Assembly: GCA_964246705.1 (NCBI GenBank)
Contig: CAXTRQ010000005.1
Span: forward strand, 1 to 64,000
DNA: 64,000 nt
Reading direction: 5' to 3'
From: DASZCR01 sp964246705
GTDB taxonomy: Bacteria; Acidobacteriota; Blastocatellia; Pyrinomonadales; Pyrinomonadaceae
The notes beneath the pieces are model-generated. The model had not been told where the DNA came from and did not search any database. It was given only the letters and a program-made list of their open reading frames with translations. Below, in pieces: positions 53,665 to 62,397 of this stretch. Each line of letters starts with the position of its first letter. The stretch's first letter is position 1. A program made the position numbers and the translations under genes.

Positions 53665-54708
53665 TCATCGCGTAACGTGCGCCTCGGCGGCGTAGGCGGG
53701 CGGATTCGCACGCGCCCCCCAGCGTCGCCAGAATTTCATCAGCCCGACCAAAATGCCGGAACCGTATGCCAGATGCAGCGTCGCATGCGCGAGAAAAAGG
53801 AGCGGGAAGAGGCGCACATGCCCCTTGCGCGTGGTGCGAATCGAAGCGCTGATGTTCGCCAACACATAGGGCGCGGCCACGAGTAAGAGCATCCATCTAC
53901 CAACAGCAGAGAACGGCGCGAGCACGAGCGAGCATAGCAACGCGACGACAAACAGCGGCGGCACGAATTGGCGCGGGCTACACTGTCGCAGGTGCTTTTG
54001 CATCACGCGCACTTTCCAGTAGCCGTACTGGAAATACTGCCGCCAGAGCAGCCGGAATGAGCTTCGGCTGTAGTAGCGCGAGCGGATTTCGGGGGCGAGC
54101 AGCAGACGCCCGCCGAGTTTGCGCAGGCGATAGTTATATTCGTCGTCCTGATTGCGCACTAACTCTTCGTCGAACAAACCCGTGCGCTCAATCGCCTGTC
54201 GCGTGTAGGCCGGGAACGCTACCGTCTCGACCAGCATCCGCCGGTCTTTGATGGTGCGAAAAGCTGACCCGCCCACACCAAAAGTTGAACTCATGGCGAG
54301 CGCAATCGCGCGTGCGCTACCCGTTTCGCCAATCGTCTCAATCGGCCCTCCGACGCCCTCCACCTCTTCCTGCTGTAAGCACTCGACGCAACGGCTCACG
54401 TAATCCGTGGCGATTTCGCAATGCCCGTCCACGCGGACGATAACCTCACCCTCAGCCTGTCTCAACGCGACATTCAAGCCGGAAGGCACAATCCTGCCGG
54501 GGTTATCGAGCAGACGCAGGCGCGGATGCTCGACCTGCCACGATTGCACGATCTCTCTCGTGCCGTCGGTTGACATCCCATCAACAACGATTATTTCCAT
54601 ACGCTCCGGCGGATAGTCTTGAGCCAGCACGGCGGCCAGCCCGCGCGCGATGAAGGCGACCTCGTTGCGAATCGGCATGATGAGTGAGACGAAGGGCGTT
54701 TTGCTCAT
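53665..54708 (-). CDS. GT2 glycosyltransferase
   Basis: 347 residues from ATG 54708, overlapping the previous stop (ATGA). VSLIMPIRNEVAFIARGLAA begins the GT-A fold; EIIVVDGMSTDGTREIVQSW contains the DxD-like region; DGHCEIATDYVSRC and GLFDEELVRNQDDEYNYRLR (acceptor base EDxEx-type) follow. Two C-terminal membrane segments (LFVVALLCSLVLAPFSAVGR) are present. It adds a sugar to the lipid-linked repeat unit. A longer upstream ATG at 54777 is inside the neighbouring gene and is not preferred. Confidence 0.9.
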   Translation of the reverse strand: MSKTPFVSLIMPIRNEVAFIARGLAAVLAQDYPPERMEIIVVDGMSTDGTREIVQSWQVEHPRLRLLDNPGRIVPSGLNVALRQAEGEVIVRVDGHCEIATDYVSRCVECLQQEEVEGVGGPIETIGETGSARAIALAMSSTFGVGGSAFRTIKDRRMLVETVAFPAYTRQAIERTGLFDEELVRNQDDEYNYRLRKLGGRLLLAPEIRSRYYSRSSFRLLWRQYFQYGYWKVRVMQKHLRQCSPRQFVPPLFVVALLCSLVLAPFSAVGRWMLLLVAAPYVLANISASIRTTRKGHVRLFPLLFLAHATLHLAYGSGILVGLMKFWRRWGARANPPAYAAEAHVTR

Positions 54709-56144
54709 GTGCTTCGATGCGTTATGTGTGTGCCCCGCTTTTCCAGCAGCGCGCGTTCCTCCGGCGGAAGATTGCAAATCACCGGACGAAATTTTCCGTT
54801 GGCGGTTCTCGGCATTTCTTCGACCTGTTCAAGAATGACTTCAACCTCACCCATACGCGCCTGCATCCCCTCGATGAGAGAAATGCCCGCCGCCGTCGTC
54901 CACTCAGGCGCGGGAACGTAGCGCACGCGCACACGTCGGAGCGACTCCTGAATAATTTGCGCTTCACGCAACGGGAGCTTTGATTCATATACAGTATCAA
55001 TGCACCCGATACTCCGCCCGTCAGCCGTATAAAGTGTGTCCTGCAAGCGTCCATCAACCGACGCCAGCATGGGTAGGGTTCGACCGCAGCCGCATGTCGT
55101 TTCCGCTGCGGCCCGCGTCGCGCGATCCCCGACGCGATAGCGAATCAACGGCATGTCAGCGTTAACCAGCCCCGTGCAGACGAGATCGCCGGATGAGCCG
55201 TGGGGTGCTAATTGTCCGTCGGCGTGAAGTTCGACGATCCCCGCGTCAGGCCACAGGTGCAAGCGCCCCGCCTCACACTCGCCCGCCGCCGCGACGATCT
55301 CCGTCATGCCGTAGGTCTCTCGCACCGGACACCCGAACGCCTCCGCGATGGCCTCGCGCTGGTGACTGAAAACCGGCTCCGCATTGGTGATAGCGACGGC
55401 CATCTGTAAATCATCCCGACCGAGCCGCAGCGCCTCCCGCGCCAGCGCGTACAGCGACGACGTGTAGCCGAGCAGGTACTTGACCCGATAACGACCGAGC
55501 GCGTCGAGATAGTGCGGGATAAGGTCGGGCGCGAGATGAAAAGACGACATGTAGAGTTGTTTCAATCCACTGTTCCAGACCCAGAAGGGCGGACGCCGCT
55601 CGGCGATTGGCGCGACGAGTTGCCCGCCCATCATCGCCCAGCGGTCATGGCGCGACACGCCGTACCAGAGCCGCCATCGAGCCTCGCACAGCGCGTACCA
55701 GCGACGCACCGTCTCGCGGCTGAGCCAGAGGTCGAGTGACTTGCCGGTTGTCCCGCTCGTGTGGTCTCGAACCATGCGCCGTATGTCGCAATCGTCCGCG
55801 ACGAAGGCGTGCGGATTCTCCCTGAGAGCTTCCTTCTCAAGCACCGGCCAGTTTTCCAGATATTCCCAAGAGGCGCGGTCGCCCTGTCGCCTGCGCGCGC
55901 CCCACTGCTCACGGTAGAAAGGGACTTTCGTCGCGGCGCGTTCGAGCACGTAAGCCAGCCGCTCACCCTGCCACGCGCGCCAGCGCGTCTCGTCCCATTG
56001 TTCCCGTTCGAGCGCCTCCCCGATTGCACGTTCGGTTTGCGCGTCGTAGCGCAAGGCGCGCAGTTGATACCCCCGCGCGCTGGCCGCCGCCGAGCGCAGC
56101 CACGCGGGCGAGCGATGATAAAGATGCAAGAGCCTGCTGTTCAC
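54705..56144 (-). CDS. CapK/phenylacetate-CoA ligase-like AMP-binding enzyme
   Basis: 479 residues from GTG 56144, overlapping the upstream stop (GTGA). RDHTSGTTGKSLDLWLS is the AMP-binding loop; GCPVRETYGMTEIVAAAGEC and GDLVCTGLVNADMPLIRYRV follow the ANL adenylate-forming fold. The protein belongs to the CapK/PaaK-like group found in capsule loci, whose substrates are usually unknown acyl or aryl acids. Activating an acid that is then transferred to a sugar (with the FemAB-like enzyme upstream) would be sensible. Confidence 0.88.
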   Translation of the reverse strand: MNSRLLHLYHRSPAWLRSAAASARGYQLRALRYDAQTERAIGEALEREQWDETRWRAWQGERLAYVLERAATKVPFYREQWGARRRQGDRASWEYLENWPVLEKEALRENPHAFVADDCDIRRMVRDHTSGTTGKSLDLWLSRETVRRWYALCEARWRLWYGVSRHDRWAMMGGQLVAPIAERRPPFWVWNSGLKQLYMSSFHLAPDLIPHYLDALGRYRVKYLLGYTSSLYALAREALRLGRDDLQMAVAITNAEPVFSHQREAIAEAFGCPVRETYGMTEIVAAAGECEAGRLHLWPDAGIVELHADGQLAPHGSSGDLVCTGLVNADMPLIRYRVGDRATRAAAETTCGCGRTLPMLASVDGRLQDTLYTADGRSIGCIDTVYESKLPLREAQIIQESLRRVRVRYVPAPEWTTAAGISLIEGMQARMGEVEVILEQVEEMPRTANGKFRPVICNLPPEERALLEKRGTHITHRST

Positions 56145-57319
56145 AACTCGCCTTCCGCTGAATTTTCACGGCGTTCCGCGCTCGCGCCTCTCGAAGACTT
56201 CTCATCAATTTCCGGTGTTGCGAGAGACCGCAGCGCGTGCGCGCCGACCTGTGCGGCTGACTCTCTCTTGCGCCCGCCGATTTTGTTAGCCAGTTGACCT
56301 CTGACTGATTGCTGCCAGCGATAGGCTTTCTCCGCGCTGTGCCTCAACCGCGCCAGCCATTCGTATCGGCTCCACATCCAATGTGTGAGCGACACGTCGC
56401 GCACGGCTCCGAACTTTTGTTTGAAGTCGCCGCCGCCCGCCATGTCCATCGTCACGCATCCGGCCTCCATGGCCTTTTGCATCGCCGCCCAAGTGAGAAG
56501 CTCGGACGGGCATTGCTGACGGTAACTCGTCCGGTGCGCCCATCCCCAGAGATGCAGTTCTCTTCCTTCAATCATAAAGAGGCCGGTGGCGATACATGTT
56601 CCGTCTCCGGGCATCAGGACGGAGATTGCCAGCAGGTGCCCGCCGTCTCTCAAGTGGCGAAAGCATTCGAGCATGCTTTCACGCCCGAACGGGACGGTCT
56701 TGGCACGCCTCGCAAAGACCTCTCTGGTTTGGTCGTATAACTCGTCAACGAAAGATTCTTCCGTTTCAAACCTGACGAGCAAGCCGAGCTTGATGGCTTT
56801 ACGCAGACGGTTTCTCCGCGTCGCTTTCATGTTCTTCAACACACGCTCTTCGTCGCCCGGATAGAGAGGCAGACGGTAAGTCGAAACTTGTCTGCCCCTA
56901 AATCTCAGTTCGCTCATTGACGGATGGGAGAGTTGCGCGCTCGTCATCTCGATGTGTTGCACGCCGAAACGCTCTTGCAGGAACGGCACGAGCGCGCGGC
57001 TGATTTCCGAGGCCGAGATGCGCGAGGCGTCGAAGATAGGCCCCATGCTCTCCGTCTGCCATCCGACGAGCGGCGAGCCGAAGATACGCAACATTGCTTT
57101 CTTCAATAGCAATCCCGGCAGGCAGCCGACGACTTCCCCGCCTTTCTCATAAATCAAAAACAGAGGCCGCGCGCCGGAGACGGATTCGAGATAGCGCAAC
57201 CAGCACATCTTGTGAAAGATGCGCTGCCCGTCAAAGCGCGCGACAAGCTCATCCCACGAAGCGACCTCACGCGCCGTCGCCTCGCGTATGATGATCTCCT
57301 GACTATCGTGTTGAATCAT
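56141..57319 (-). CDS. FemAB/GNAT-like (BioF2-type) transferase
   Basis: 392 residues, ATG 57319. Residues ~20-120 (SWDELVARFDGQRIFHKMCW, GGEVVGCLPGLLLKKAMLRI) are the N-terminal GNAT-like half, and ~170-330 the second half (FVDELYDQTREVFARRAKTV, DGGHLLAISVLMPGDGTCIA, LLTWAAMQKAMEAGCVTMDM). This is the FemAB/BioF2 double-GNAT family, which ligates amino acids or acyl groups. Such proteins are common in polysaccharide loci next to CapK and could add an amino acid or acyl group to a sugar. GTGA overlap with the ligase supports a paired function. Confidence 0.85.
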   Translation of the reverse strand: MIQHDSQEIIIREATAREVASWDELVARFDGQRIFHKMCWLRYLESVSGARPLFLIYEKGGEVVGCLPGLLLKKAMLRIFGSPLVGWQTESMGPIFDASRISASEISRALVPFLQERFGVQHIEMTSAQLSHPSMSELRFRGRQVSTYRLPLYPGDEERVLKNMKATRRNRLRKAIKLGLLVRFETEESFVDELYDQTREVFARRAKTVPFGRESMLECFRHLRDGGHLLAISVLMPGDGTCIATGLFMIEGRELHLWGWAHRTSYRQQCPSELLTWAAMQKAMEAGCVTMDMAGGGDFKQKFGAVRDVSLTHWMWSRYEWLARLRHSAEKAYRWQQSVRGQLANKIGGRKRESAAQVGAHALRSLATPEIDEKSSRGASAERRENSAEGEL

Positions 57320-57372
57320 CAAGTTTAGAACTCAGCCGATATTGAGAAAGCCACGGCAAGGCCGGAAGTTTA

Positions 57373-57490
57373 CCAGCCCCCGGCGGGGGGCACAAATTTG
57401 CCCCCCCACCGCGGGGGGGGAAAGGAGGGGGGTTTAAGTTAACCCCNNNNNNNNNNAAGGGCCCGCCCCTCCGGCGCTGGGAAACTGAGG
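57373..57490. other. assembly gap (10 N) with low-quality flanks
   Basis: N occupies 57447-57456. The flanks are G/C homopolymer-rich (57373-57446, 57457-57480) and non-genomic in look. It separates the FemAB-like gene start from the deacetylase gene stop, so a gene may be missing between them. Confidence 0.8.
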
Positions 57491-57493
57491 GCG

Positions 57494-58438
57494 TTATGAA
57501 GTACCGCCGACGACCTTGCTGGCGAGCCAACGCATTTCCAGCCGCCGCAAATCTGCGTCGGAGATGGTGCGCCCGCCGGTCTCTTCGCCTGCGCGCAGGT
57601 AATCGAGCGCCTCAGAGACGGTGGGAAACCATCCGTCCTGTGCGGCGATGTACTCAAGTCTTCTCTGAAATTCCGGGTCAACTTCTCCATCCGGCGCGAA
57701 CCCTGCGGCGAAATGAACGTAGGCGACACACAGCCCTCCCTCTGCAACTAAACGGTCAATATTCTCAAAGGTGAAATTAGCGAGGAAGCGCGGCAGGCTA
57801 GAGCCGTTCGCCGAAGCGAACCAGTAATTCACGTAAGGCTTCGCGGGATCGTGATAAGGCATCTGCGGGCACAGCCCCAGCGTGTTCAATTCATTGAAGA
57901 CGAAGTTTCGCACGTAGCTGATGCGCTCGCGGCACAGGTCGCCCCAGAAGAGTTCATCGCCTTCGACGTGGCCGCGCGAGTTGCGCGCATTGCGCCTGCG
58001 CGTCAGCGTGTTGTAGGCCGCACGCCGCCAGCCTGTGAGCCGCGCCGCGCCCCAGTAGATGTTTTCTTGGCAGCCGAGATGATTGCAGTGAATGATTCTC
58101 TCTGCGCCGAATAACTCGCGGAAGCGGTCAAGTCCGCGCTGCGTCCACTCTCTCGAAGAGGTTGTGGGCGCGACATTGTGCAGGCCAATCTCGAAGCCTT
58201 GCCGCTTGAGAGTTGTAATCCATTCGAGATAATCATGCTCCTCGCATGTCGCTCCCTCATTCGAGGGCGCGCCCTCTCCCTTGAACATCCAGACGGATTT
58301 GGTCGCCCCGATTCCGAGCGCGGCCAGCAGGTCATAAACCGGCTTGACCTTCTCACGGGTCGCCCAATCGGTATCATCAAAAATCGTGAAGGCGAACCGC
58401 CGCCCGTCAGGCCAACTCTTCATGCGCGTTGCTTTCAT
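57494..58438 (-). CDS. polysaccharide deacetylase-like protein
   Basis: 314 residues. RRFAFTIFDDTDWATREKVK (metal-binding Asp-Asp region), FEIGLHNVAPTTSSREWTQR (H-x-x-x motif) and QDGWFPTVSEALDYLRAGEE follow the NodB/polysaccharide-deacetylase pattern, though the classic HS/THxH motif is diverged. It lacks a signal peptide. It lies at the edge of the N gap and its last residues should be checked. It could remove acetyl groups from a sugar of the polymer. ATG lies 32 bases inside the 3' end of the glycosyltransferase gene upstream. Confidence 0.7.
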   Translation of the reverse strand: MKATRMKSWPDGRRFAFTIFDDTDWATREKVKPVYDLLAALGIGATKSVWMFKGEGAPSNEGATCEEHDYLEWITTLKRQGFEIGLHNVAPTTSSREWTQRGLDRFRELFGAERIIHCNHLGCQENIYWGAARLTGWRRAAYNTLTRRRNARNSRGHVEGDELFWGDLCRERISYVRNFVFNELNTLGLCPQMPYHDPAKPYVNYWFASANGSSLPRFLANFTFENIDRLVAEGGLCVAYVHFAAGFAPDGEVDPEFQRRLEYIAAQDGWFPTVSEALDYLRAGEETGGRTISDADLRRLEMRWLASKVVGGTS

Positions 58439-59516
58439 GATTACGCTTTGCCGCCGTCCTGAGCAGCGTTTCCCACTGCGGCATCACCAGAGACCAATCC
58501 AATTGTTCAACTTTTCGCCGGGCGTTGCGCGACAGTCGTTCGGCGAGCGATGAATCGGAGAGCAACCGGCGGATGGCGGCGGCCATCGCGTCCGGGTCAC
58601 GGGGCGGAACCAGCAGCGCGTCCTTCTCATCTTCGAGCAGATAGGGAATGCCGCCGACGTTCGTGCTCACGATGCACAATCCGCACGCCATCGCTTCGAG
58701 CACGCTGACCGGAGTGTTGTCCACGTCTGTCGTGTTCAAAAAAATGTCGCCTCTTTGCAGCCACGTCGGAACATCTTGTTTAAGCACTCCGCCCGGAAAA
58801 CTTATGCGCTCGCCGACACCCAACTCCGCCGCCAACTTTTGCGTCCTCTGCAAACTCCCGTCGCCCTTATCCCTGCCGACCATGTCTAAACTGATGTCCG
58901 TAAATTCTCCGGCGAGTTTCGCTAAGACTTTCGGCGCGAGCGTCGGGTGATAGATTTCGTGAAACGATCTCAGCCAGACGAGCCGCGCGCGGCACTCGCG
59001 CCGAAGCCGGTATTGATAAGCGCCGAGGTTCAACGGATTGGGTAGTAAAACTAAATCTTCATGAAAGGGGCGCATCGCGTTCAACAGATAGGACGATGGC
59101 GCGGCGACGACCGCCGCACGCGCGAGACATGCGCGCACGCGTCCACTGTGCTTGACGGCGAACTCCGGCAGCGCGCCCCCGCGCAGCACCAGCGCGAACG
59201 GGCGGCGCAAGGCGCGCAACATGAGCGATAGCGCCTCACCAATGAGAAACGCCCTGCCGCTGTAGAGATCAACCACCGCGAGGTCATACCCGCGCCGCCC
59301 CGTGACAGCCGTGAAGAGCATGTGCGCGCCGCGAACCAGTCCGTTGCGGTAGGGCGAGGCCGTGATTGTCTCGTAACCTTCGCCCCGCAGACGCTCGCAC
59401 AAATCTTCGACCACCGAGCGACTGCCGCCTTTCGCCGAAAGAAAATTGGCGGCAATGAACACGCGCGGCAACGTGTTTGTTTCTGAAGCTCCCCTGTTAA
59501 GCGACGCTTTCATCAA
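58407..59516 (-). CDS. GT4 glycosyltransferase
   Basis: 369 residues. N-terminal Rossmann lobe with VFIAANFLSAKGGSRSVVED (donor/acceptor loop), then VLLPNPLNLGAYQYRLRREC, and the C-terminal GT-B lobe with GDIFLNTTDVDNTPVSVLEA (E-x7-E motif) and MACGLCIVSTNVGGIPYLLE. Retaining glycosyltransferase family 4, adding one sugar to the growing lipid-linked unit. It overlaps the deacetylase gene by 32 bases, indicating translational coupling. Confidence 0.92.
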   Translation of the reverse strand: MMKASLNRGASETNTLPRVFIAANFLSAKGGSRSVVEDLCERLRGEGYETITASPYRNGLVRGAHMLFTAVTGRRGYDLAVVDLYSGRAFLIGEALSLMLRALRRPFALVLRGGALPEFAVKHSGRVRACLARAAVVAAPSSYLLNAMRPFHEDLVLLPNPLNLGAYQYRLRRECRARLVWLRSFHEIYHPTLAPKVLAKLAGEFTDISLDMVGRDKGDGSLQRTQKLAAELGVGERISFPGGVLKQDVPTWLQRGDIFLNTTDVDNTPVSVLEAMACGLCIVSTNVGGIPYLLEDEKDALLVPPRDPDAMAAAIRRLLSDSSLAERLSRNARRKVEQLDWSLVMPQWETLLRTAAKRNHESNAHEELA

Positions 59517-59552
59517 ATCTCTTACTCAGCCTAATTTCTGCCCTACGTAGTC

Positions 59553-61484
59553 TCACCATGAAAGATTGTGTTTCTGCAACCACAATTCCAGCGCAAGCAC
59601 GATGAAGATGCGCTGGTAGAGTCCCTCGCGGCTGATGGTGGTCTCCTGTTGCCCCCGGCGCGCGCGCTCGAACAAGCGCAGCCAGTGGCGCACGAGTTTC
59701 ATGTCGAGAAAGGTGCGGATTCTCGCGCCGGGAGATAAGAGCAGGTCGTTCAAGACCTGCGAAAAGCTTTGCGGCAGCATGCGGTCGAGAGGAATGCCGA
59801 AACCATGTTTCGGATGGCGCGCGACCTGTGCGGGCAACCAACGACTCGCCAGTTCCCGCAAGACGAGTTTGCCAGTGCGGCCATCCGTCTTGAGACGATG
59901 CGGCAGCCTCAACCCAATCGCCACCAATTCTTCGTCCAGCATCGGCACGCGCACTTCGATGCTGGCAAGCATGCTCATCATATCCACCTTACGCAACATG
60001 TCTGCGGGCAGCGACACTGCAAAAAGATTTTCCGTGAGCCGTCGTGACAACTCTTCGAGGTCGGAGACGCCCGGCGGCTCGTAGCCGTCGAACTGGCGAT
60101 AGACCGTTTGCAGTTGTTCGCCTGCGCCGGGCGACATCAATTCGCGTTTCTGTGTTTCGTTGAGATAGTTTGAAAGCCCCGCGACGAGCATCGCCGCATC
60201 ACGCTCTGCGGCCTGCGCCAACGCCACCGCTTTAACAATCTGGCGTCCGAGGTTCGGCGTCCGTCCGCCCAGCAGATGCCCGATGCCGCTCGTCGCCTGT
60301 TGCATCAGACGGGGCAGGCGCATCAATTGAATAAATCTATTGGCACGCCAGAAGCGACCGTACCCGCCGAACACTTCGTCGCCCCCGTCGCCGGACAGGG
60401 CGCAGATAATGTCTCGCTCTCTGATGGCGCGCGACACTCTGTACATGGGGATTAAACTCGTATCGGCGAACGGTTGGTCGAAATGAAGAAGCAGTTCGAT
60501 GATTGATTCGGTCGTGAGCATATCGCGCTCAAGCTCTATCGTCTGGTGCGTCGTGCCGCAATGCTCCGCGACGGCGAGGGCGACCGGCGTTTCGTCATAA
60601 GCCTTATCGGGGAAGCGCACGTTGAAGGTTGCAGGCCGCTCGCCCGTGGCGCGCGCGTGTGCGGCGACGACGAGCGAAGAGTCAATCCCGCCGCTCAACA
60701 GAGCGGCCACCGGCACATCCGCCACAACCTGCCCGCTGACGGCGGCCAGTAACTTTTGACCGACGGCCTCGACGAGTTCATCCATTCTTCCGCTTGTCTG
60801 CGGTTCGGCTCTGGGCTGATAAAACTTCACAGGCTGCGGCACGTCACCGCGCCCGAAAGTAAGCGCCGCGCCTTTCGGAAGAGTGAAGATGTTTGCAAAG
60901 CCTGTCGCCGGTTCGGGGATGTAAGTCAGGCCGAGAAAGTCGTAGCAGGCTTGGCGGTCGAGTTCCGGTTGAAAACCTTGCAGCGCGAGAATGGCTTTCA
61001 TCTCGCTGGCGAAGACCCACTGCTCTCTGTGCCGCGCATAATAAAGCGGCTTGATGCCGAAGCGGTCGCGGGCGATGAAGAGACGGCTTCGCGCGCAATC
61101 GTAGATGGCGAAAGCGAACATCCCGCGCAGATGGTTGACCATCTCTTCGCCGTCTTCCTCGTAGAGATGAACGAGCGCCTCCGTGTCCGACGTGCTACGA
61201 AAAACATGACCGCGCTTTTTCAGTTCCGCGCGCAACTCTCTGTGGTTATAAATTTCGCCGTTGAAGACGACAAGGATGCTCCCGTCTTCGTTCGACATCG
61301 GCTGTTGTCCCGCCATCGAAAGATCAATCAAAGCCAGACGCCTGTGCACCAGTTCGCACTTCTCATCGAGATAATGACCGCTCCCATCGGGGCCGCGATG
61401 GGCGAGCAAACTATCCGCCCGCCCGCGCCACAGAGGGTCTTCGGGAAGCGAAACGGGATGGAAACGACCGGCTATGCCACACAT
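59553..61484 (-). CDS. asnB: asparagine synthase (glutamine-hydrolysing)
   Basis: 643 residues. MCGIAGRF gives the N-terminal nucleophile Cys2 of the class-II glutaminase domain (~1-210). The synthase domain has the PP-loop VAALLSGGIDSSLVVAAHAR and continues to ~610. Family length is normal. In polysaccharide loci AsnB-like enzymes often act as amidotransferases that amidate sugar carboxylates or build amino-sugars rather than free Asn; the target is not known. The gene is 36 bases upstream of the GT4 gene. Confidence 0.88.
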   Translation of the reverse strand: MCGIAGRFHPVSLPEDPLWRGRADSLLAHRGPDGSGHYLDEKCELVHRRLALIDLSMAGQQPMSNEDGSILVVFNGEIYNHRELRAELKKRGHVFRSTSDTEALVHLYEEDGEEMVNHLRGMFAFAIYDCARSRLFIARDRFGIKPLYYARHREQWVFASEMKAILALQGFQPELDRQACYDFLGLTYIPEPATGFANIFTLPKGAALTFGRGDVPQPVKFYQPRAEPQTSGRMDELVEAVGQKLLAAVSGQVVADVPVAALLSGGIDSSLVVAAHARATGERPATFNVRFPDKAYDETPVALAVAEHCGTTHQTIELERDMLTTESIIELLLHFDQPFADTSLIPMYRVSRAIRERDIICALSGDGGDEVFGGYGRFWRANRFIQLMRLPRLMQQATSGIGHLLGGRTPNLGRQIVKAVALAQAAERDAAMLVAGLSNYLNETQKRELMSPGAGEQLQTVYRQFDGYEPPGVSDLEELSRRLTENLFAVSLPADMLRKVDMMSMLASIEVRVPMLDEELVAIGLRLPHRLKTDGRTGKLVLRELASRWLPAQVARHPKHGFGIPLDRMLPQSFSQVLNDLLLSPGARIRTFLDMKLVRHWLRLFERARRGQQETTISREGLYQRIFIVLALELWLQKHNLSW

Positions 61485-61593
61485 CTCAGATAATCACTCA
61501 TCAAATCAATTTTACCCGGCTGAAGTGACCGGGGGCGGCGCATGCGCTTGCCCCGGCTAATATTCTGCGTCCCTTTCAGAGACGGTAGCGACC

Positions 61594-62340
61594 TTACTTG
61601 CGCGCGCGGACGATGACGACATATTTCCAACGCTCCGGGACGAGCCGGTTGCAAACGTATCTGTCCAGAGCGCCGAGAAGATTTCTGCTCCGACCGTCTC
61701 TGCCGAAGACGCCGAGGAAGCCAGCCGTCGCGTGATGTTCTTCGGAAAAGTTTTCCAGAAGTTGCCCGGTCTCTTCGATGGTCAGATACCTCCACAACTT
61801 GCCGCGCCTGATGAATCGCCGCGTCAGCCGGTGCAGAGGCGAGCCGACCAGATTCTCCGCGAACCAGAGTTCCCCGCCCGGCTTTAAAGATTTGAAGATT
61901 TCCTCGACGGCCAGATGTTGCAGTTCATGATGATTGTTGCGCCCGACATCGCCCAGCATAGACTTGAAGACTACAAGATCGAAATGGTTTTCGTAAGGAA
62001 TATGCGTCGTGCTGATGGCTTGATATTCGACCCGATTCTCGACGTTGTACTTCTTGTGCAGAGCGCGCGCGAAACGCGCAGGGTTACGCAAGTCCGAACA
62101 GACGACGAAAGCGCCCTGCAACGCCAGCCAGAGCGAAAGTCCGCCGTTGCCCGCGCCGAGTTCAAGCGCGCAACAATTCTGTAAATCGAGCGCGCTCCAC
62201 GTCCCCCAAAAGTCGAGCGCGAGCGACCAGTTCATCACGTCCCATTCGATTACTTCCGAAACATCAATAGAGCCACCGCCTGTACAGAGTTTCGCCGCGA
62301 CGGCGATGAGAGTTGGAATCAGCACTTTGAGAAATACCAT
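61594..62340 (-). CDS. class I SAM-dependent methyltransferase of the polysaccharide locus
   Basis: 248 residues with GGAG before the ATG. Motif I LQNCCALELGAGNGGLSLWL, acidic loop VVCSDLRNP, HFDLVVFKSMLGDVGRNNHH and SLKPGGELWFAENL give the standard Rossmann-like SAM fold. The N-terminus has a hydrophobic segment (VFLKVLIPTLIAVAAKLC), so the protein may be membrane-associated. It probably methylates a sugar or lipid-linked intermediate. Confidence 0.85.
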   Translation of the reverse strand: MVFLKVLIPTLIAVAAKLCTGGGSIDVSEVIEWDVMNWSLALDFWGTWSALDLQNCCALELGAGNGGLSLWLALQGAFVVCSDLRNPARFARALHKKYNVENRVEYQAISTTHIPYENHFDLVVFKSMLGDVGRNNHHELQHLAVEEIFKSLKPGGELWFAENLVGSPLHRLTRRFIRRGKLWRYLTIEETGQLLENFSEEHHATAGFLGVFGRDGRSRNLLGALDRYVCNRLVPERWKYVVIVRARK

Positions 62341-62397
62341 CGGCTCAACTCCTAAGTTCTACACAGGCTCAAAACTTACTATCGAAACATTTCAAGG

